Assembly: GCF_016863315.1 (NCBI RefSeq)
Contig: NZ_BOOQ01000045.1
Location: forward strand, 62,001 to 126,000
DNA from: Planotetraspora silvatica
Lineage (GTDB): Bacteria; Actinomycetota; Actinomycetes; Streptosporangiales; Streptosporangiaceae
Direction of reading: 5' to 3'
Length of the DNA: 64,000 nucleotides
Below the pieces are notes generated by a model that was not told where the DNA came from, made no database searches, and saw nothing but the letters and a program-made list of their open reading frames with translations. The translations under genes were made by a program, and so were the position numbers. Below, in pieces: positions 25,143-34,817 of the stretch (positions within the stretch are counted from its first letter, which is position 1; each line of letters begins with the position of its first letter).

Positions 25143-26048
25143 GTGGCACCTGGGGACTATGGGACGAAAGCTGTTCCCACTTACGTTGCGGCCGAGGCGG
25201 AGACGACCCCCCTCCCGAAGATCACGGTTCCGCTGGCTCCGCCGGCTCCACCGGGCGGGCGCAAGGGTCTCGGCGACCTCCCGATGCGGGTGATCTACCG
25301 GATCATCGCCGGCGCCGCCGCGGTCGTGGGGGTGGGCACGGTGGCGACCATCGTGGTCCTCGGCAAGACCGGATCCGCGCCTCCTCACGCAGCCGCCGCG
25401 AAGCCGGCGCACTCCCCGCTGATGGCCACGGCGACTCCGACCCTGAGCCCGACGCCCACGCCCAGCCCCACGCCGACGATCCCGGCGGTGCTGGCGGCGG
25501 CGTTCGCCGACTCGCGGCTGCAGGAACTGCCCGACGCCGACAAGAAGCTGGGCCGGTTGCCGGGAAAGCCCGCACCCAGGCGCGGCGTGCTCAAGGACCG
25601 CCGGTCGGGCGTCTCCGTCCCGAGGTTCACCAAGGTCTGGCGGCCCGTGAAGACCAAGGCCTTCGGCTCGCGGCAGGATCTCCCGCAGGTGAAGGGGTCG
25701 CCGGTCCGCGGCATGGTCATCTCCTGCCCGCTGCCCGTCGCGGCGCAGGACGACATGCGCGACACCGCCCTGCTGGCCGCCCGGTGGACGCTCAAGTACC
25801 AGCCGAAGGGCACCACGCTGTCGTGGACGGCGATGGACGACCTCACCATCGGCAAGAGGGACGCCGTGGTGCTCGGCTTCAACGCGCACTACAAGGTCAA
25901 GGGCAAGAAGCGGACCTCGTCGGCCGCGGTCGTCGTGATCGACGTCCCGAACAAGAAGCCCGCCCTGGTGTACGCCGTCATCCCGGACACGCAGAAGAAG
26001 GCCTGGCGCGACATCAACAGTGTGGTGTCCGGGATCAAGGTGCCCTGA
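25143..26048 (+). CDS. Single-pass membrane protein with exported domain, paralogue of the 47610-49493 protein
   Basis: A 301-residue protein: short proline-rich cytoplasmic start, one membrane helix at about 50-73, then a Pro/Thr-rich linker (TATPTLSPTPTPSPTPT) and an extracellular domain of about 190 residues. That domain ends VVVIDVPNKKPALVYAVIPDTQKKAWRDINSVVSGIKV. The protein at 47610-49493 ends in the same pattern (AIVYVAVPELKDDLLPDINSVFKS), so the two share a C-terminal domain of unknown function. The start is taken at GTG 25143; weak RBS. Confidence 0.7.
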   Translation: MAPGDYGTKAVPTYVAAEAETTPLPKITVPLAPPAPPGGRKGLGDLPMRVIYRIIAGAAAVVGVGTVATIVVLGKTGSAPPHAAAAKPAHSPLMATATPTLSPTPTPSPTPTIPAVLAAAFADSRLQELPDADKKLGRLPGKPAPRRGVLKDRRSGVSVPRFTKVWRPVKTKAFGSRQDLPQVKGSPVRGMVISCPLPVAAQDDMRDTALLAARWTLKYQPKGTTLSWTAMDDLTIGKRDAVVLGFNAHYKVKGKKRTSSAAVVVIDVPNKKPALVYAVIPDTQKKAWRDINSVVSGIKVP

Positions 26049-26055
26049 CGCGGGG

Positions 26056-27921
26056 TCAGCGTTCCGCGAGCACGATCACCGAGTCGCCGGACCCGAGCGC
26101 CACGAGGCGTGACCTGTCCGGGTTGAGGACGACGCCGAAGTGCGGCGCCTCTCCCGATCCGGCGGCCAGGCGGTAGCCGATCGCGGTCTCTCCTCTTCTG
26201 CGGGCCGCCTCGACCACGGTGGGGAAGGCGACCGGCGCGCCCCCGGCGACGTAGTCGTCCGCCGGGCGCGGATAGATCTCCGATCCCCGGGAGTCGAAGA
26301 GGTAGCCGAACACCTCGCTCAGGTGCGGGCTCTCGGCGAGCTGCGCGAGCAGCAGACCGACGACCGTGTCGCTGATCACGATGTCGTCGGCCTCGGTCAC
26401 CTCCGCCAGAGCGCGGTTGTTCTCGTCGTGCATCTCGCTCACGATCGAGTACCGCTCGCCCAGGGTCGCCTGCATGTCGCGAAGCTGCAGCAGGGTCATC
26501 AGCGTGCGGGTGTCCGCGTGGTGGGGATGGTGCCTGTCGTCCGACAACACGATCACGTGCTGGTAGAGCCCGACCCCCAGCGCCTCCAGGGCGTACCTGT
26601 CGGTGGTCTCGCAGTCCTTGACGCTGATCGTGAGGTTGTGCAGGCCCACCAGCCCGTCACCGGCTCCGGGATGGTCGCTCGCGACGTCGAGGACCGACCC
26701 GGCGGGGACGTAGCCGTCGAGATAGCGCACGATCTGGGCCGCCCGTCCGTTCCAGCCGAGCAGCAGTGTCCGTCCGGGCCCCGGCCGCGCGCGTTCGTGG
26801 TCGCGGATGTGTTCCTCGTCGATCGCGACGGCATCTCCCGCCAGCCGGATGAGGGAGTCGTCCTGGGCGATCACGATGATCTGGTCGGAGGTGCCCAGCA
26901 GGGTGTCCATCGGCGGGTTGAGCATGACGCCCTCGGCCGTGCGCAGGCCGATGACGGTCGCGGAGGCGTAGGCCCCCAGCGTCTCCCCGTACGGCCGGCC
27001 CGCGAGCGCCGGGTCGGAACGGAGGTAGATCTCTCCGCCGTCGAAGTTCAGCAGGTCCATGCACACGACCGACATGCCGGACTGCCGGGACGACTGCACG
27101 ATCAGCCGGGAGATGGTGTCGACGGAGTCGACCAGGTGGACCCCCGGGCCGCCGGCGAGGCGGGCGGCCGCCATGTTGGCGGAGGCGGCGATGGCGGCCA
27201 CCACCGGCGGATGGTCGCCGGCCCGCTTGGCCAGCGCGAGCAGCGTCTTGATGACGTGGGCGTCCGGCTCCTCGCTCTGCGGGGACAGGACGACGACGGA
27301 ACGCGCCGCGTCGAGGTTCATCAGGTCGAGGTCGGCGGGCTCGGTCGGCCGCCCGGTGCGGCAGACCAGGCGGGTCCTGCCGGTGTCGCCGACCCGCGTG
27401 CGGATGGCGTCCTCCATCGCGGGCTTGTCCATGTCCGCGAGGATGGCGATGACCGATCCCCGCTGGCTGGCGTGCGCCTTCACAAGCTCGGAGACGATCG
27501 TGAAGACCTGCTCGGACCAGCCGAGGATCACGGTGTGGCCGCTCTCGATGATCCGCGAGCGGCCCTTGCGCAGCTCCTCGAGCTTGCCCTTGAGGCCGGT
27601 GGAGAGCACGCCGACCAGGATGCTCACGATGAAGATGCCACCGAGTGACGCGATGAGCATCAGGCCGAGGAACGGGGCGGTGCCGGTATCGCTGGCGATC
27701 TTGCCGGGGCTCAGGGCGCGCATCAGCGTCATCCACAACACGCCGGTCCAACCCTCGTGGGCGTTCACCTCGTCCGGCGTCAGCCACATGACCAGCCCGC
27801 TGACGGCCAGGATCAGGGTGACCGACAGAAGGGCCAGCCAGCCGATGAGGGCGCCCGTGCCCTTCGCCATGATGTTGTCGAACCAGTACCTCAGGCGTTC
27901 CCTGACAGTCGCCCTCGACAA
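26056..27921 (-). CDS. CASTOR/POLLUX-like (DMI1-type) ion-channel protein with RCK-like domains
   Basis: A 621-residue protein. Two membrane helices surround a short pore-like loop ([31 protein letters not shown]). A large cytoplasmic part follows with two TrkA-N/RCK-like Rossmann units ([37 protein letters not shown]). This is the architecture of CASTOR/POLLUX-related cation channels. The TTG start at 27921 is preferred because GAGGAG precedes it; an ATG at 27975 would add 18 residues but lacks a ribosome site. It is divergent from maf. Probable role: potassium or calcium conductance gated by a nucleotide or ion. Confidence 0.85.
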   Translation of the reverse strand: MSRATVRERLRYWFDNIMAKGTGALIGWLALLSVTLILAVSGLVMWLTPDEVNAHEGWTGVLWMTLMRALSPGKIASDTGTAPFLGLMLIASLGGIFIVSILVGVLSTGLKGKLEELRKGRSRIIESGHTVILGWSEQVFTIVSELVKAHASQRGSVIAILADMDKPAMEDAIRTRVGDTGRTRLVCRTGRPTEPADLDLMNLDAARSVVVLSPQSEEPDAHVIKTLLALAKRAGDHPPVVAAIAASANMAAARLAGGPGVHLVDSVDTISRLIVQSSRQSGMSVVCMDLLNFDGGEIYLRSDPALAGRPYGETLGAYASATVIGLRTAEGVMLNPPMDTLLGTSDQIIVIAQDDSLIRLAGDAVAIDEEHIRDHERARPGPGRTLLLGWNGRAAQIVRYLDGYVPAGSVLDVASDHPGAGDGLVGLHNLTISVKDCETTDRYALEALGVGLYQHVIVLSDDRHHPHHADTRTLMTLLQLRDMQATLGERYSIVSEMHDENNRALAEVTEADDIVISDTVVGLLLAQLAESPHLSEVFGYLFDSRGSEIYPRPADDYVAGGAPVAFPTVVEAARRRGETAIGYRLAAGSGEAPHFGVVLNPDRSRLVALGSGDSVIVLAER

Positions 27922-27988
27922 AAGACAGCTCCTCAGGACAAATACGATCATTGATCGACTCATATTAGGGGCCACTAGGCTCTGTGGT

Positions 27989-28576
27989 GTGACTCAGCTC
28001 GTTCTGGCATCCGCTTCCCCCGCCCGTCTCGATGTGCTGCGGGGGGCCGGCCTCGACCCGAAGGTGATCGTCAGCGGGTTCGACGAGGAGGCCGTCGTGG
28101 CCGACTCGCCCGAGCGCCTCTGCCGGGCCCTCGCCGAGGCCAAGGCGTCCGTAGTGGCGAGAACCCTGAAGTCGGGGATCGTCATCGGCTGTGACTCGGT
28201 GCTCGAACTCGACGGAGTCGCGTACGGCAAGCCGGGATCGCCCAAGGAGGTGGTCGACCGGTGGCGGGCGATGCGGGGCAGGCACGGGCGGCTCCTGACC
28301 GGCCACTGCGTCATCGACGTCGAGGCCGGCCGCGTGATCTCCGAGGTCGGCGCCACGGTCGTCCGGTTCGGCACGCCGACCGACGAGGAGATCTCCGCCT
28401 ATGCGGCGAGCGGTGAGCCGCTGCGGGTCGCCGGGGCGTTCACCCTCGACGGCCTGGGCGGCTGGTTCATCGACGGCATCGACGGCGACCACGGGAACGT
28501 CCTCGGCATCTCGCTTCCGCTACTGCGCCGCCTTTTCGGTGAATTGGGTGTGTCCGTCACGAGCCTGTGGCGCTAG
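27989..28576 (+). CDS. maf: Maf-like nucleotide pyrophosphatase
   Basis: A 195-residue protein with the Maf signatures [19 protein letters not shown] (S-x-SPRR-like start), [10 protein letters not shown] and the C-terminal [25 protein letters not shown]. Maf proteins hydrolyse non-canonical or excess nucleoside triphosphates and affect septum formation. The start is GTG 27989 without a clear ribosome site, so the message may be leaderless. It is followed 10 bp later by the EI24 gene. Confidence 0.93.
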   Translation: MTQLVLASASPARLDVLRGAGLDPKVIVSGFDEEAVVADSPERLCRALAEAKASVVARTLKSGIVIGCDSVLELDGVAYGKPGSPKEVVDRWRAMRGRHGRLLTGHCVIDVEAGRVISEVGATVVRFGTPTDEEISAYAASGEPLRVAGAFTLDGLGGWFIDGIDGDHGNVLGISLPLLRRLFGELGVSVTSLWR

Positions 28577-28586
28577 CCTGCCGGGC

Positions 28587-29351
28587 ATGAGCGGCATCGG
28601 ACGGCGGGGAGTGGGCGGTTTCGCCGACGGCATCGGCTTCGTGCTCAAGGGAGCCGGCTGGGTCGCCAGGCATCCACGGTGGTGGCTGTTCGGGCTGATC
28701 CCGGCGTTGATCGCGCTGGTGCTCTACGTTTTCGCGCTGATATGGCTCGGCACCCACGCGACCGACGTGGCGGAGTGGGTCACCCCGTTCGCCGACGACT
28801 GGGGCTGGCGTGACGTCTTCCGCACCCTCGTCGGGATCATGATCTTCGTGGGTGGCCTCGCGCTCGCCGTGGTGACCTTCACGGCGGTCGCTCTGGCCAT
28901 CGGGGAACCCTTCTACGAGAAGTTGTCGGAGAAGGTCGAGGAGGATCTCGGCGGCCTTCCCGGTGGGGTGGACCTGCCCTTCTGGCGGACGTTCTTCCGG
29001 TCGATCCGCGACAGCCTCATCACGCTCGGCTACGTCCTGATGTTCACCGTTCCCCTGTTCGTGCTGGGTTTCGTGCCGGTCATCGGGCAGACGGTCGTCC
29101 CGGTTCTCGGCGCGCTCGTCTCCGGGTTCTTCCTCACCGTGGAGTTGACGGCCCTCGCCATGGAACGGCGGGGCATCGCGCGCAAGGAGCGGTTCGCCCT
29201 GCTTCGCTCGAACCTGGCCGTGTCGCTGGGCTTCGGCATCCCCGTCTTCCTGGCCTTCCTCGTGCCGCTGGTCGTCGTCGTCGCGATGCCGGGGGCCGTG
29301 GCGGGGGCCGCCATGATGGTCAGGGGACGGCTGGCCGCTTCGCCGTCGTGA
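28587..29351 (+). CDS. EI24/CysZ-like membrane protein
   Basis: A 254-residue protein with four to six membrane segments. It carries the EI24-domain pattern: GFVLKGAGWVARHPRWWLFGLIPALIALVLY at the start, IGEPFYEKLSEKVEEDLGG in the middle, and PVIGQTVVPVLGALVSGFFLTVELTALAMERRGI. CysZ of this family imports sulfate, but actinobacterial EI24 proteins are mostly uncharacterised. Probably an operon with maf. Confidence 0.88.
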   Translation: MSGIGRRGVGGFADGIGFVLKGAGWVARHPRWWLFGLIPALIALVLYVFALIWLGTHATDVAEWVTPFADDWGWRDVFRTLVGIMIFVGGLALAVVTFTAVALAIGEPFYEKLSEKVEEDLGGLPGGVDLPFWRTFFRSIRDSLITLGYVLMFTVPLFVLGFVPVIGQTVVPVLGALVSGFFLTVELTALAMERRGIARKERFALLRSNLAVSLGFGIPVFLAFLVPLVVVVAMPGAVAGAAMMVRGRLAASPS

Positions 29352-29400
29352 ACGCGCCCGGCGGGCGGCCGGTGCACGATGGCGGGCCGCGCGTGGCGGA

Positions 29401-30198
29401 TCACGCCGGCGGTCCCTCGGCGTCGACGGCCGCCGCCCAGAGATCCGCCGTGACATCCATGAACCGCTCGTGGTCGGCGGCCCGAAGGCGTACGGCGAGC
29501 TCCGTCTCCGGATGGGTGAAGATCAGGAAGCGTTCCTCCCGCAACCCCTCGACGACGATGTCGGCGACCGCGGCGGGCTCGATGGGCCCACCCTTGAGGC
29601 GCAGGAACCGACCGACGGGCATGTCGTGCACCGCCGCGGTCAGCGGCGTGTCCACCAAGGCGGGGCACAGGCACGAGAAACCGACGCCCGACCCCCGATA
29701 GAGCACGGCCAGCGACTCGGCCAGGGCCAGAGCGGCGTGCTTGGTGACGGTGTAGGGGAGGGCGCCGGGGATCGTCAGCAGGCCGACCGCGGAGACCGTG
29801 TTGAGCAGATGACCGCCACCCCGCCGGATCATGGCGGGAACGAGCGCGCGAGCCGCCCAGACATGCGCCATGACGTGCACGTTCCACTGCGTCAGCCAGC
29901 CGTCGTCCGCCGCGTCCAGAGCTCCGAGGGGCTGCGCCTGGCCCGCGTTGGAACAGAAGAGGTCGATGGGGCCGTAGACCCTCTCCGCCTCCGCGATCAC
30001 TCGGAGGATCTCCCGCTCCCGGCCCACGTCGGCGGTGATAGCCACGCCTCCCGCCTCGTCCGCCACCTTCCTGGCCGCCGCTCCGTCGCGGTCCACGACG
30101 ACCACTCCCGCGGCGACCGTGGCGAAACGCACCGCCATCGCGCGGCCGATGCCGCTGCCTCCGCCCGTCACCACCACGTGCTTTCCGTCCAGTTCCAT
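29401..30198 (-). CDS. Short-chain dehydrogenase/reductase (SDR), paralogue of 17524-18318
   Basis: A 265-residue SDR with VTGGGSGIGRAMAVRF, LFCSNAG and YTVTKHA (YxxxK). D in VVVDRDG points to NAD. The C-terminal half (VDTPLTAAVHDMPVGRFLRLKGGPIEP, FLIFTHPETE) closely parallels the SDR at 17524. The ATG at 30198 is preceded by GGAAGGGTGG. A 15-bp palindrome lies 22 bp upstream. Substrate not known. Confidence 0.87.
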   Translation of the reverse strand: MELDGKHVVVTGGGSGIGRAMAVRFATVAAGVVVVDRDGAAARKVADEAGGVAITADVGREREILRVIAEAERVYGPIDLFCSNAGQAQPLGALDAADDGWLTQWNVHVMAHVWAARALVPAMIRRGGGHLLNTVSAVGLLTIPGALPYTVTKHAALALAESLAVLYRGSGVGFSCLCPALVDTPLTAAVHDMPVGRFLRLKGGPIEPAAVADIVVEGLREERFLIFTHPETELAVRLRAADHERFMDVTADLWAAAVDAEGPPA

Positions 30199-30219
30199 AC
30201 CGGCCACCCTTCCCCTCGC

Positions 30220-30234
30220 GGGACGAGACGTCCC
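30220..30234. promoter_or_regulatory. Palindrome upstream of the second SDR gene
   Basis: GGGACG-AGA-CGTCCC, a perfect 15-bp palindrome 22 bp from the start codon at 30198. Candidate repressor site; it differs from the ACCGAC-type site of the paralogue. Confidence 0.45.
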
Positions 30235-30376
30235 CACCCGAAGGTGACCGTGCGACACCCACCTTGGGCGTTCGGCCGCGGGCAGGCACGCCTGTGCTCC
30301 TGTGGACAACCGCTCTCCTCCACAGAACAGCGTTAAAGGTCCGGTCGCCACGGGTGCCTCGGCGAGGCTCACGGCC

Positions 30377-31441
30377 ATGACCACCACCCCGAAGCTCGTG
30401 CTCACCAGCCCGGCGGACATCCTCGCCGCCGTCCCCTACCTCGTCGGGTTCCACCCCGCCGACAGCCTCGTCGTGATCGGCTTCGCCGGGACGGCGCTGC
30501 AGCTGAGCACGCGGTGGGACCTGCCGCCGGAGCCCGGCGATCTCGATCGCCTCGCCCCGTTGTTCGTGCGGGAGGGGGTCACCATGGCCGTCCTCGTCGG
30601 CTACGGCCCGGAGCCGGTCGTGGATTCCGCCGTGTTGGAGACCGGCCGGCTGCTGGAGGAAGCCGGCGTCCGCGTGACCGAGGCACTGCGCGCCGAGGAC
30701 GGGCGCTACTGGTCCTACGCGTGCCCGACCATCGTGTGCTGCCCCGACGAGGGCCTGCCGTACGACCCGGTGTCCAGCCCGGTGGCGGCCGAGGCGGTCG
30801 TGCACGGGCTCGTCGCGCTGCCCGACCGGGGCAGCCTGCGCAGGACCGTCGAGCCGAGCGCGGGAGCCGCGATGCGGGAGGCCTCACGGCGCGTGGCGGG
30901 CGAGCTGCGGGCGAGACTGGCCCGGCAGGGGCAGGTGAGCGACGCGGTCGCGGCGGAGCTCGTGGCGGGCGGCCTGGCGAGGGTCAGGGCCGCGATCGAC
31001 CTCTACGGCTCGGGCGGGCGTCTCGACGATCGCGCCGCGGCGCGCCTCGGGTTCGACCTCGCGATCATCCGCGTGCGCGACGAGGCGTGGGCCCTGCTCG
31101 ACGACCGGGACGCCCACCTGGCTCTGTGGAAGGACCTGACCCGGCGGCTGGATCCCCGCCACGTCGCGCCGGCCGCCTCGCTGCTCGCCGCGGCGGCCTG
31201 GCGGTCGGGGGACTGCGCTCTGGCGGGCATGGCGGTCGAGCGCGCGCTGGAGGCGGACGACGCGTACTCGATGGCCCACCTCCTCCGGGAGGCGCTGGTC
31301 CACATGCTGTCGCCCGCATCGCTCCTGGACCGGATGCCCACGCCGGAGGACCTGGAGGCCGAGATGGGGCCGCCCAGAGGGTGCTGGCTCGGCCCCCTCG
31401 TCACATGGTTGTCCGGCGAGCCGTCCGCGCGGGCGGGCTGA
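30377..31441 (+). CDS. DUF4192 protein
   Basis: A 354-residue soluble protein, common in actinobacteria, opening with the family pattern LTSPADILAAVPYLVGFHPADSLVVIGF. The second half is helical, with TPR-like stretches (LLAAAAWRSGDCALAGMAVERALEADDAYSMAHLL). Function unknown. It is divergent from the SDR gene; an inverted repeat CTGTGGA/TCCACAG (30300-30325) lies in the shared upstream region. Confidence 0.88.
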   Translation: MTTTPKLVLTSPADILAAVPYLVGFHPADSLVVIGFAGTALQLSTRWDLPPEPGDLDRLAPLFVREGVTMAVLVGYGPEPVVDSAVLETGRLLEEAGVRVTEALRAEDGRYWSYACPTIVCCPDEGLPYDPVSSPVAAEAVVHGLVALPDRGSLRRTVEPSAGAAMREASRRVAGELRARLARQGQVSDAVAAELVAGGLARVRAAIDLYGSGGRLDDRAAARLGFDLAIIRVRDEAWALLDDRDAHLALWKDLTRRLDPRHVAPAASLLAAAAWRSGDCALAGMAVERALEADDAYSMAHLLREALVHMLSPASLLDRMPTPEDLEAEMGPPRGCWLGPLVTWLSGEPSARAG

Positions 31442-31465
31442 TGGGGGAGGGGTCGGGGGCGGGGG

Positions 31466-31816
31466 TCAGGCGTGCTCGCCGCTCTCGGCCTGGCGGCGCC
31501 GGTCGTTGTAGGCGCGCATCCGCGCCGGGTAACCGGTGAGCTGGACGTCGTACACAGGCAGGGCCAGATCCCTGGCGACCTTCCTGATGACGGCGGGTGA
31601 TCCGACGCGGCGGCGCGTCCACTCCCCGTCGTGGGCCACTGCGACCGCGGTGGTGTCGGTCGCGAACGTCTCTGGTTCCACGAAGAACTCCACGCCGCGT
31701 CGTGACTTGGCGAAGTCGATGAGGCTTTCGATGTCGGAGTTCGTGGCCTCACGGTCGAATTTGGCGATCCGGGGGCCTCGAAGCCGCCGGATCCCGTAGC
31801 GATCGCGCCATTTCAT
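31466..31816 (-). CDS. Conserved hypothetical protein
   Basis: A 116-residue basic protein (MKWRDRYGIRRLRGPRIAKFDREAT) with a central segment FFVEPETFATDTTAVAVAHDGEWTRRRV. It looks like a small actinobacterial oxidoreductase- or nuclease-associated protein, but I cannot place it in a family. A TATACA element ends 6 nt before the ATG (31823-31828), which suggests a leaderless transcript. Confidence 0.65.
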   Translation of the reverse strand: MKWRDRYGIRRLRGPRIAKFDREATNSDIESLIDFAKSRRGVEFFVEPETFATDTTAVAVAHDGEWTRRRVGSPAVIRKVARDLALPVYDVQLTGYPARMRAYNDRRRQAESGEHA

Positions 31817-31975
31817 ATGCCTTGTATACCGTTCCGATTATCACGTTGGTGTTAAGAGGGACTTCTCGGGGCCAGGTAAGGGAAGTCCCCGATGGACTGG
31901 ACGGCGATCCGCCGCGCAAGATGGAAGGAGACCCGGCGCAGCGCGGGTGATTCCACCGACGGAAGGCATGGTGTG

Positions 31976-32560
31976 ATGCCGGCGGCAGTGACACCACCGT
32001 GGCAGGGGCGGGCACCGATGCCCCACCCGGGGCTGAGGGTGACGAACCAGGATCGCGAGCGGGTGGTCGAGCACGTCCAGGCGGCCTTCGCCGAGGGCAG
32101 GCTGGACAAGGACGAGATGGACGAGCGGCTGCATCTCGCGATGACCGCCCGCACCCACGCCGACCTCCTGCCGATCATGAACGACCTGTACGGCGCGCGC
32201 GCGGAGTTCGACCAGCCGCCGCCGTTCGCCGCGGCCGATCCGGAGCCGGACGCGGGGGAACGCGTCGGCGGGGCGGCCGCCCACCTGCTCACCCTCTGCG
32301 GGCTCTTCGTCATCGGTCCCTTGATCATGCTGCTCGCGGGGGGACGCACCTCCCCCTACATCAGGCGGCACGCGATCGAGGCGCTCAACTTCCACCTCAC
32401 CGTGCTGGGCGCGACGCTGCTGCTGCCGTTGACCGTGATCGGCGTGGTCCTGCTGCCGTTCATCTGGATCCTGGGGTTCGTGTTGTCCGTCGTCGGCGGC
32501 GTCGCCGCCCTCGCGGACGGCCGGTTCCGCTACCCGCTGACGGTCCGATTGGTGAAGTGA
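31976..32560 (+). CDS. DUF1707-DUF4870 membrane protein
   Basis: A 194-residue protein. An N-terminal DUF1707 helical domain (LRVTNQDRERVVEHVQAAFAEGRLDKDEMDERLHLAMTARTHADL) is joined to a C-terminal DUF4870 region with about three membrane helices. DUF1707 is an actinobacterial SHOCT-like module found in many envelope and stress proteins. The ATG at 31976 follows GGAAGG; a GTG one codon earlier is also possible. Role unknown. Confidence 0.82.
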   Translation: MPAAVTPPWQGRAPMPHPGLRVTNQDRERVVEHVQAAFAEGRLDKDEMDERLHLAMTARTHADLLPIMNDLYGARAEFDQPPPFAAADPEPDAGERVGGAAAHLLTLCGLFVIGPLIMLLAGGRTSPYIRRHAIEALNFHLTVLGATLLLPLTVIGVVLLPFIWILGFVLSVVGGVAALADGRFRYPLTVRLVK

Positions 32561-32575
32561 CGGGCGAGCCTGAAG

Positions 32576-34102
32576 TCAGGGCATGAGCGCGCGCACCGCG
32601 GCCACCGTGTCGGCCTCGTCGGCCCGCTTGTCGGGCCGGTAGCGAAGGACGCGGGCGAACCGCAGCGCCATGCCGCCCGGGTAGCGGGTGGACCGCTGGA
32701 CGCCGTCGAAGGCGATCTCCACCACGAGCTCGGGTTTGACGGAGACGACCCAGTCCTCCGTCGGTCCCGCCGCCAGGCGCAGGAACTGCTCGGTCTGCCA
32801 GGTCAGCAGCTCGTCGGTCAGGCCCTTGAAGGTCTTGCCCAACATCACGAACCCGCCGGTCTCCGGGTCGAGTGCGCCCAGATGAAGGTTGGACAGCCAG
32901 CCGTTGCGCCGCCCGCTGCCCCACTCGGCGGCCAGCACGACCAGGTCGAGGGTGTGCCGCGGCTTCACCTTGATCCATCCGGCGCCCCGGCGGCCCGCGG
33001 CGTACGGCGTCGACGGCGACTTGACCACGACGCCCTCGTGGCCTCGCCGTACGGCGTCGGCGAAGAACGCCTCGCCCTCCTCGGCGTCGGCGGTGACCAG
33101 CCGGGGAGTGACCAGCTCGGGGGGGACGGCCGCCTCCAGCGCGGCGTGACGCTCCTCGTCGGGACGGTCGAGCAGGTCGGCGCCGCCGGCTCGGAGGGCG
33201 TCGAAGAAGAAGACGCTGAGCGGAACGGTCTCCCGCAGCATCGCGACGTCGGTCTTGCTGGCCACTCGCCCACCGGTGACCTGGAAGGGCTCCGGCCGGC
33301 CGTCGGGCCGCAGCGCGATCACCTCGCCGTCGAGGACGAGATCGTCCGACGGCAGCGCGAGGACGGCCTCGACCAGTTCGGGCACCTGCGCGGTGATGTC
33401 GTCCAGGGTGCGGGTGAAGACGCCCACGTGCTCGCCGGAGCGGTGTGCCTGGACCCGCACGCCGTCGAGTTTCCACTCCACGGCCGCCGGTCCGCCGATC
33501 TTCTCCAGCGCGGCGGTGACGGTCGGGGCGCTCTGCGCGAGCATCGGGGCGACGGGACGGCCGACCTCCAGCCTGAACGCGCGCAGTTCCTCGACGCCGC
33601 CGCGCAACGCCGCCGCCCCGACGGCGGGCAGCCATCCGCGCAGCGTCAGCGCTCTGCGGACCTCCGCCGAAGGGGCGCCTGAGGCCTTCGCGATCGCCTC
33701 GATCATCACGCCGTCGAGCGCGCCCTGCCTCAGCTCCCCGGTCAGCAGGCGCTGCAGGAACGACTGCTCCTGCCGTGTCACCGCACCGAACAGGTCGGCC
33801 AGCAGCGCCCTGCGCGCGGCCTGAGAGCCCGCCCCCGACTGCGCCTTGATCCGCCGCAGCAGAGAGTCGATCTCGGTCAGGGTGGCGACGGCCACCTGGC
33901 GCGGCTCGGGCACGTCCTGGAGCGTGCGCCACCCGACGCCGATCTGGCGCTGTGGCAGCTCCCCCGAAAGGTAGGCGACCGCGATCTCGGCCTCGTCCGG
34001 CCCCACCCGGCTCAGGAGCTCGGCCAGATGCGCGATCTTGGCCAGGCGGGCGGCATCGGATGCGACCGCCGCGGACGTCCTGGCGACGTCAATCAGCAAC
34101 AC
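32576..34102 (-). CDS. ligB: ATP-dependent DNA ligase, LigB type
   Basis: A 508-residue protein. The N-terminal DNA-binding domain (1-200) is followed by the adenylation domain with the nucleotidyl-Lys motif EWKLDGVRVQAHR, and an OB-fold ending VVEIAFDGVQRSTRYPGGMALRFARVLRYRPDK. The first residues LLIDVARTSAAVASDAARL and SGELPQRQIGVGW match mycobacterial LigB. GTG 34102 was chosen as start because AGGA lies 7 nt upstream. It is an accessory ligase for repair; the essential NAD-dependent LigA would be elsewhere. Confidence 0.9.
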   Translation of the reverse strand: MLLIDVARTSAAVASDAARLAKIAHLAELLSRVGPDEAEIAVAYLSGELPQRQIGVGWRTLQDVPEPRQVAVATLTEIDSLLRRIKAQSGAGSQAARRALLADLFGAVTRQEQSFLQRLLTGELRQGALDGVMIEAIAKASGAPSAEVRRALTLRGWLPAVGAAALRGGVEELRAFRLEVGRPVAPMLAQSAPTVTAALEKIGGPAAVEWKLDGVRVQAHRSGEHVGVFTRTLDDITAQVPELVEAVLALPSDDLVLDGEVIALRPDGRPEPFQVTGGRVASKTDVAMLRETVPLSVFFFDALRAGGADLLDRPDEERHAALEAAVPPELVTPRLVTADAEEGEAFFADAVRRGHEGVVVKSPSTPYAAGRRGAGWIKVKPRHTLDLVVLAAEWGSGRRNGWLSNLHLGALDPETGGFVMLGKTFKGLTDELLTWQTEQFLRLAAGPTEDWVVSVKPELVVEIAFDGVQRSTRYPGGMALRFARVLRYRPDKRADEADTVAAVRALMP

Positions 34103-34207
34103 ATCGTAATCCTGCCCTACGCACCGGCGTTTGCCCACGGTGGGCCGTCACCTGTAGTGGCGCATCTCGGGCCACATCTGCTTCCAGGGCCGGATCGTCG
34201 TGTCACC

Positions 34208-34239
34208 GGGCCGCCCGCACCACCCCCCGGGGGCGGCCC
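34208..34239. terminator. Hairpin terminator after the FKBP gene
   Basis: A 9-bp stem GGGCCGCCC / GGGCGGCCC with a 14-nt loop lies 36 bp beyond the stop of the minus-strand FKBP gene. The rest of the 34103-34275 gap shows no other feature. Confidence 0.65.
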
Positions 34240-34275
34240 CGGCGATCGGCGCGCCGAGCGCGCCGAACGAAGCGA

Positions 34276-34650
34276 TCAGCCGACGCCGAGCAGGTCGACG
34301 ACGAAGATGAGCGTCTCACCCGGCTTGATGGCGTTGCCCGCGCCGCGGTTGCCGTACCCCAGGTGGGCCGGGATCGTGAGCCGGCGACGCCCGCCGACCT
34401 TCATGCCGGCCACCCCGCGGTCCCAGCCGGCGATGACCCGGCCGCCGCCGAGCGGGAACTGGAAGGGCGTCCCGCGGTTCCAGGACGCGTCGAACTCCTC
34501 GCCCGTGGAGAACGCGACGCCGACGTAGTGCACGGTCACGGTGTGCCCCGGCTTGGCCTCCGGTCCGTCCCCCTCGACGAGGTCGACGATCTCGAGGTCC
34601 GCCGGAGGCGCGCCCTCCGGGAAGTCGATCTCGGGCTTCTCGAGTGCCAC
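34276..34650 (-). CDS. FKBP-type peptidyl-prolyl cis-trans isomerase
   Basis: A 124-residue single FKBP domain (VTVHYVGVAFSTGEEFDASWNRGTPFQFPLGGGRVIAGWDRGVAGMKVGGRRRLTIPAHLGYG). The residues lining the FK506 pocket (Y, F, D, the VIAGWD segment and a terminal F) are present. There is no signal peptide, so it is a cytoplasmic protein-folding helper. The ATG is preceded by AGGAGACC. Typical length for actinobacterial single-domain FKBPs. Confidence 0.95.
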   Translation of the reverse strand: MALEKPEIDFPEGAPPADLEIVDLVEGDGPEAKPGHTVTVHYVGVAFSTGEEFDASWNRGTPFQFPLGGGRVIAGWDRGVAGMKVGGRRRLTIPAHLGYGNRGAGNAIKPGETLIFVVDLLGVG

Positions 34651-34817
34651 GTGGGTCTCCTGTTCTATCCGCGCCGGATGTTTCCGGCCGACCGAACGAC
34701 TCTACCGAAGATCGCCCAGACGACCGACGCCCTCCCCGAGTCTGGTGGAAAGGGCGTGGTCAGCGGCACGACGGACCTGCTTCCGAAACCTCCGGAGCTG
34801 TCGCGGTTGGAGATGGT

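Noticed and set aside
26140-27648. Long plus-strand frame opposite the ion-channel gene, and similar long frames opposite nrdJ, leuS and several other genes
   Set aside because: They are G+C-driven shadows of real genes: no ribosome site, amino-acid makeup rich in R/G/H/P, and no recognisable domain.
30300-30325. CTGTGGA/TCCACAG inverted repeat before the DUF4192 gene as operator
   Set aside because: Arms of 7 bp with a 12-bp spacer could be chance, and there is no regulator context; mentioned only in the gene entry.
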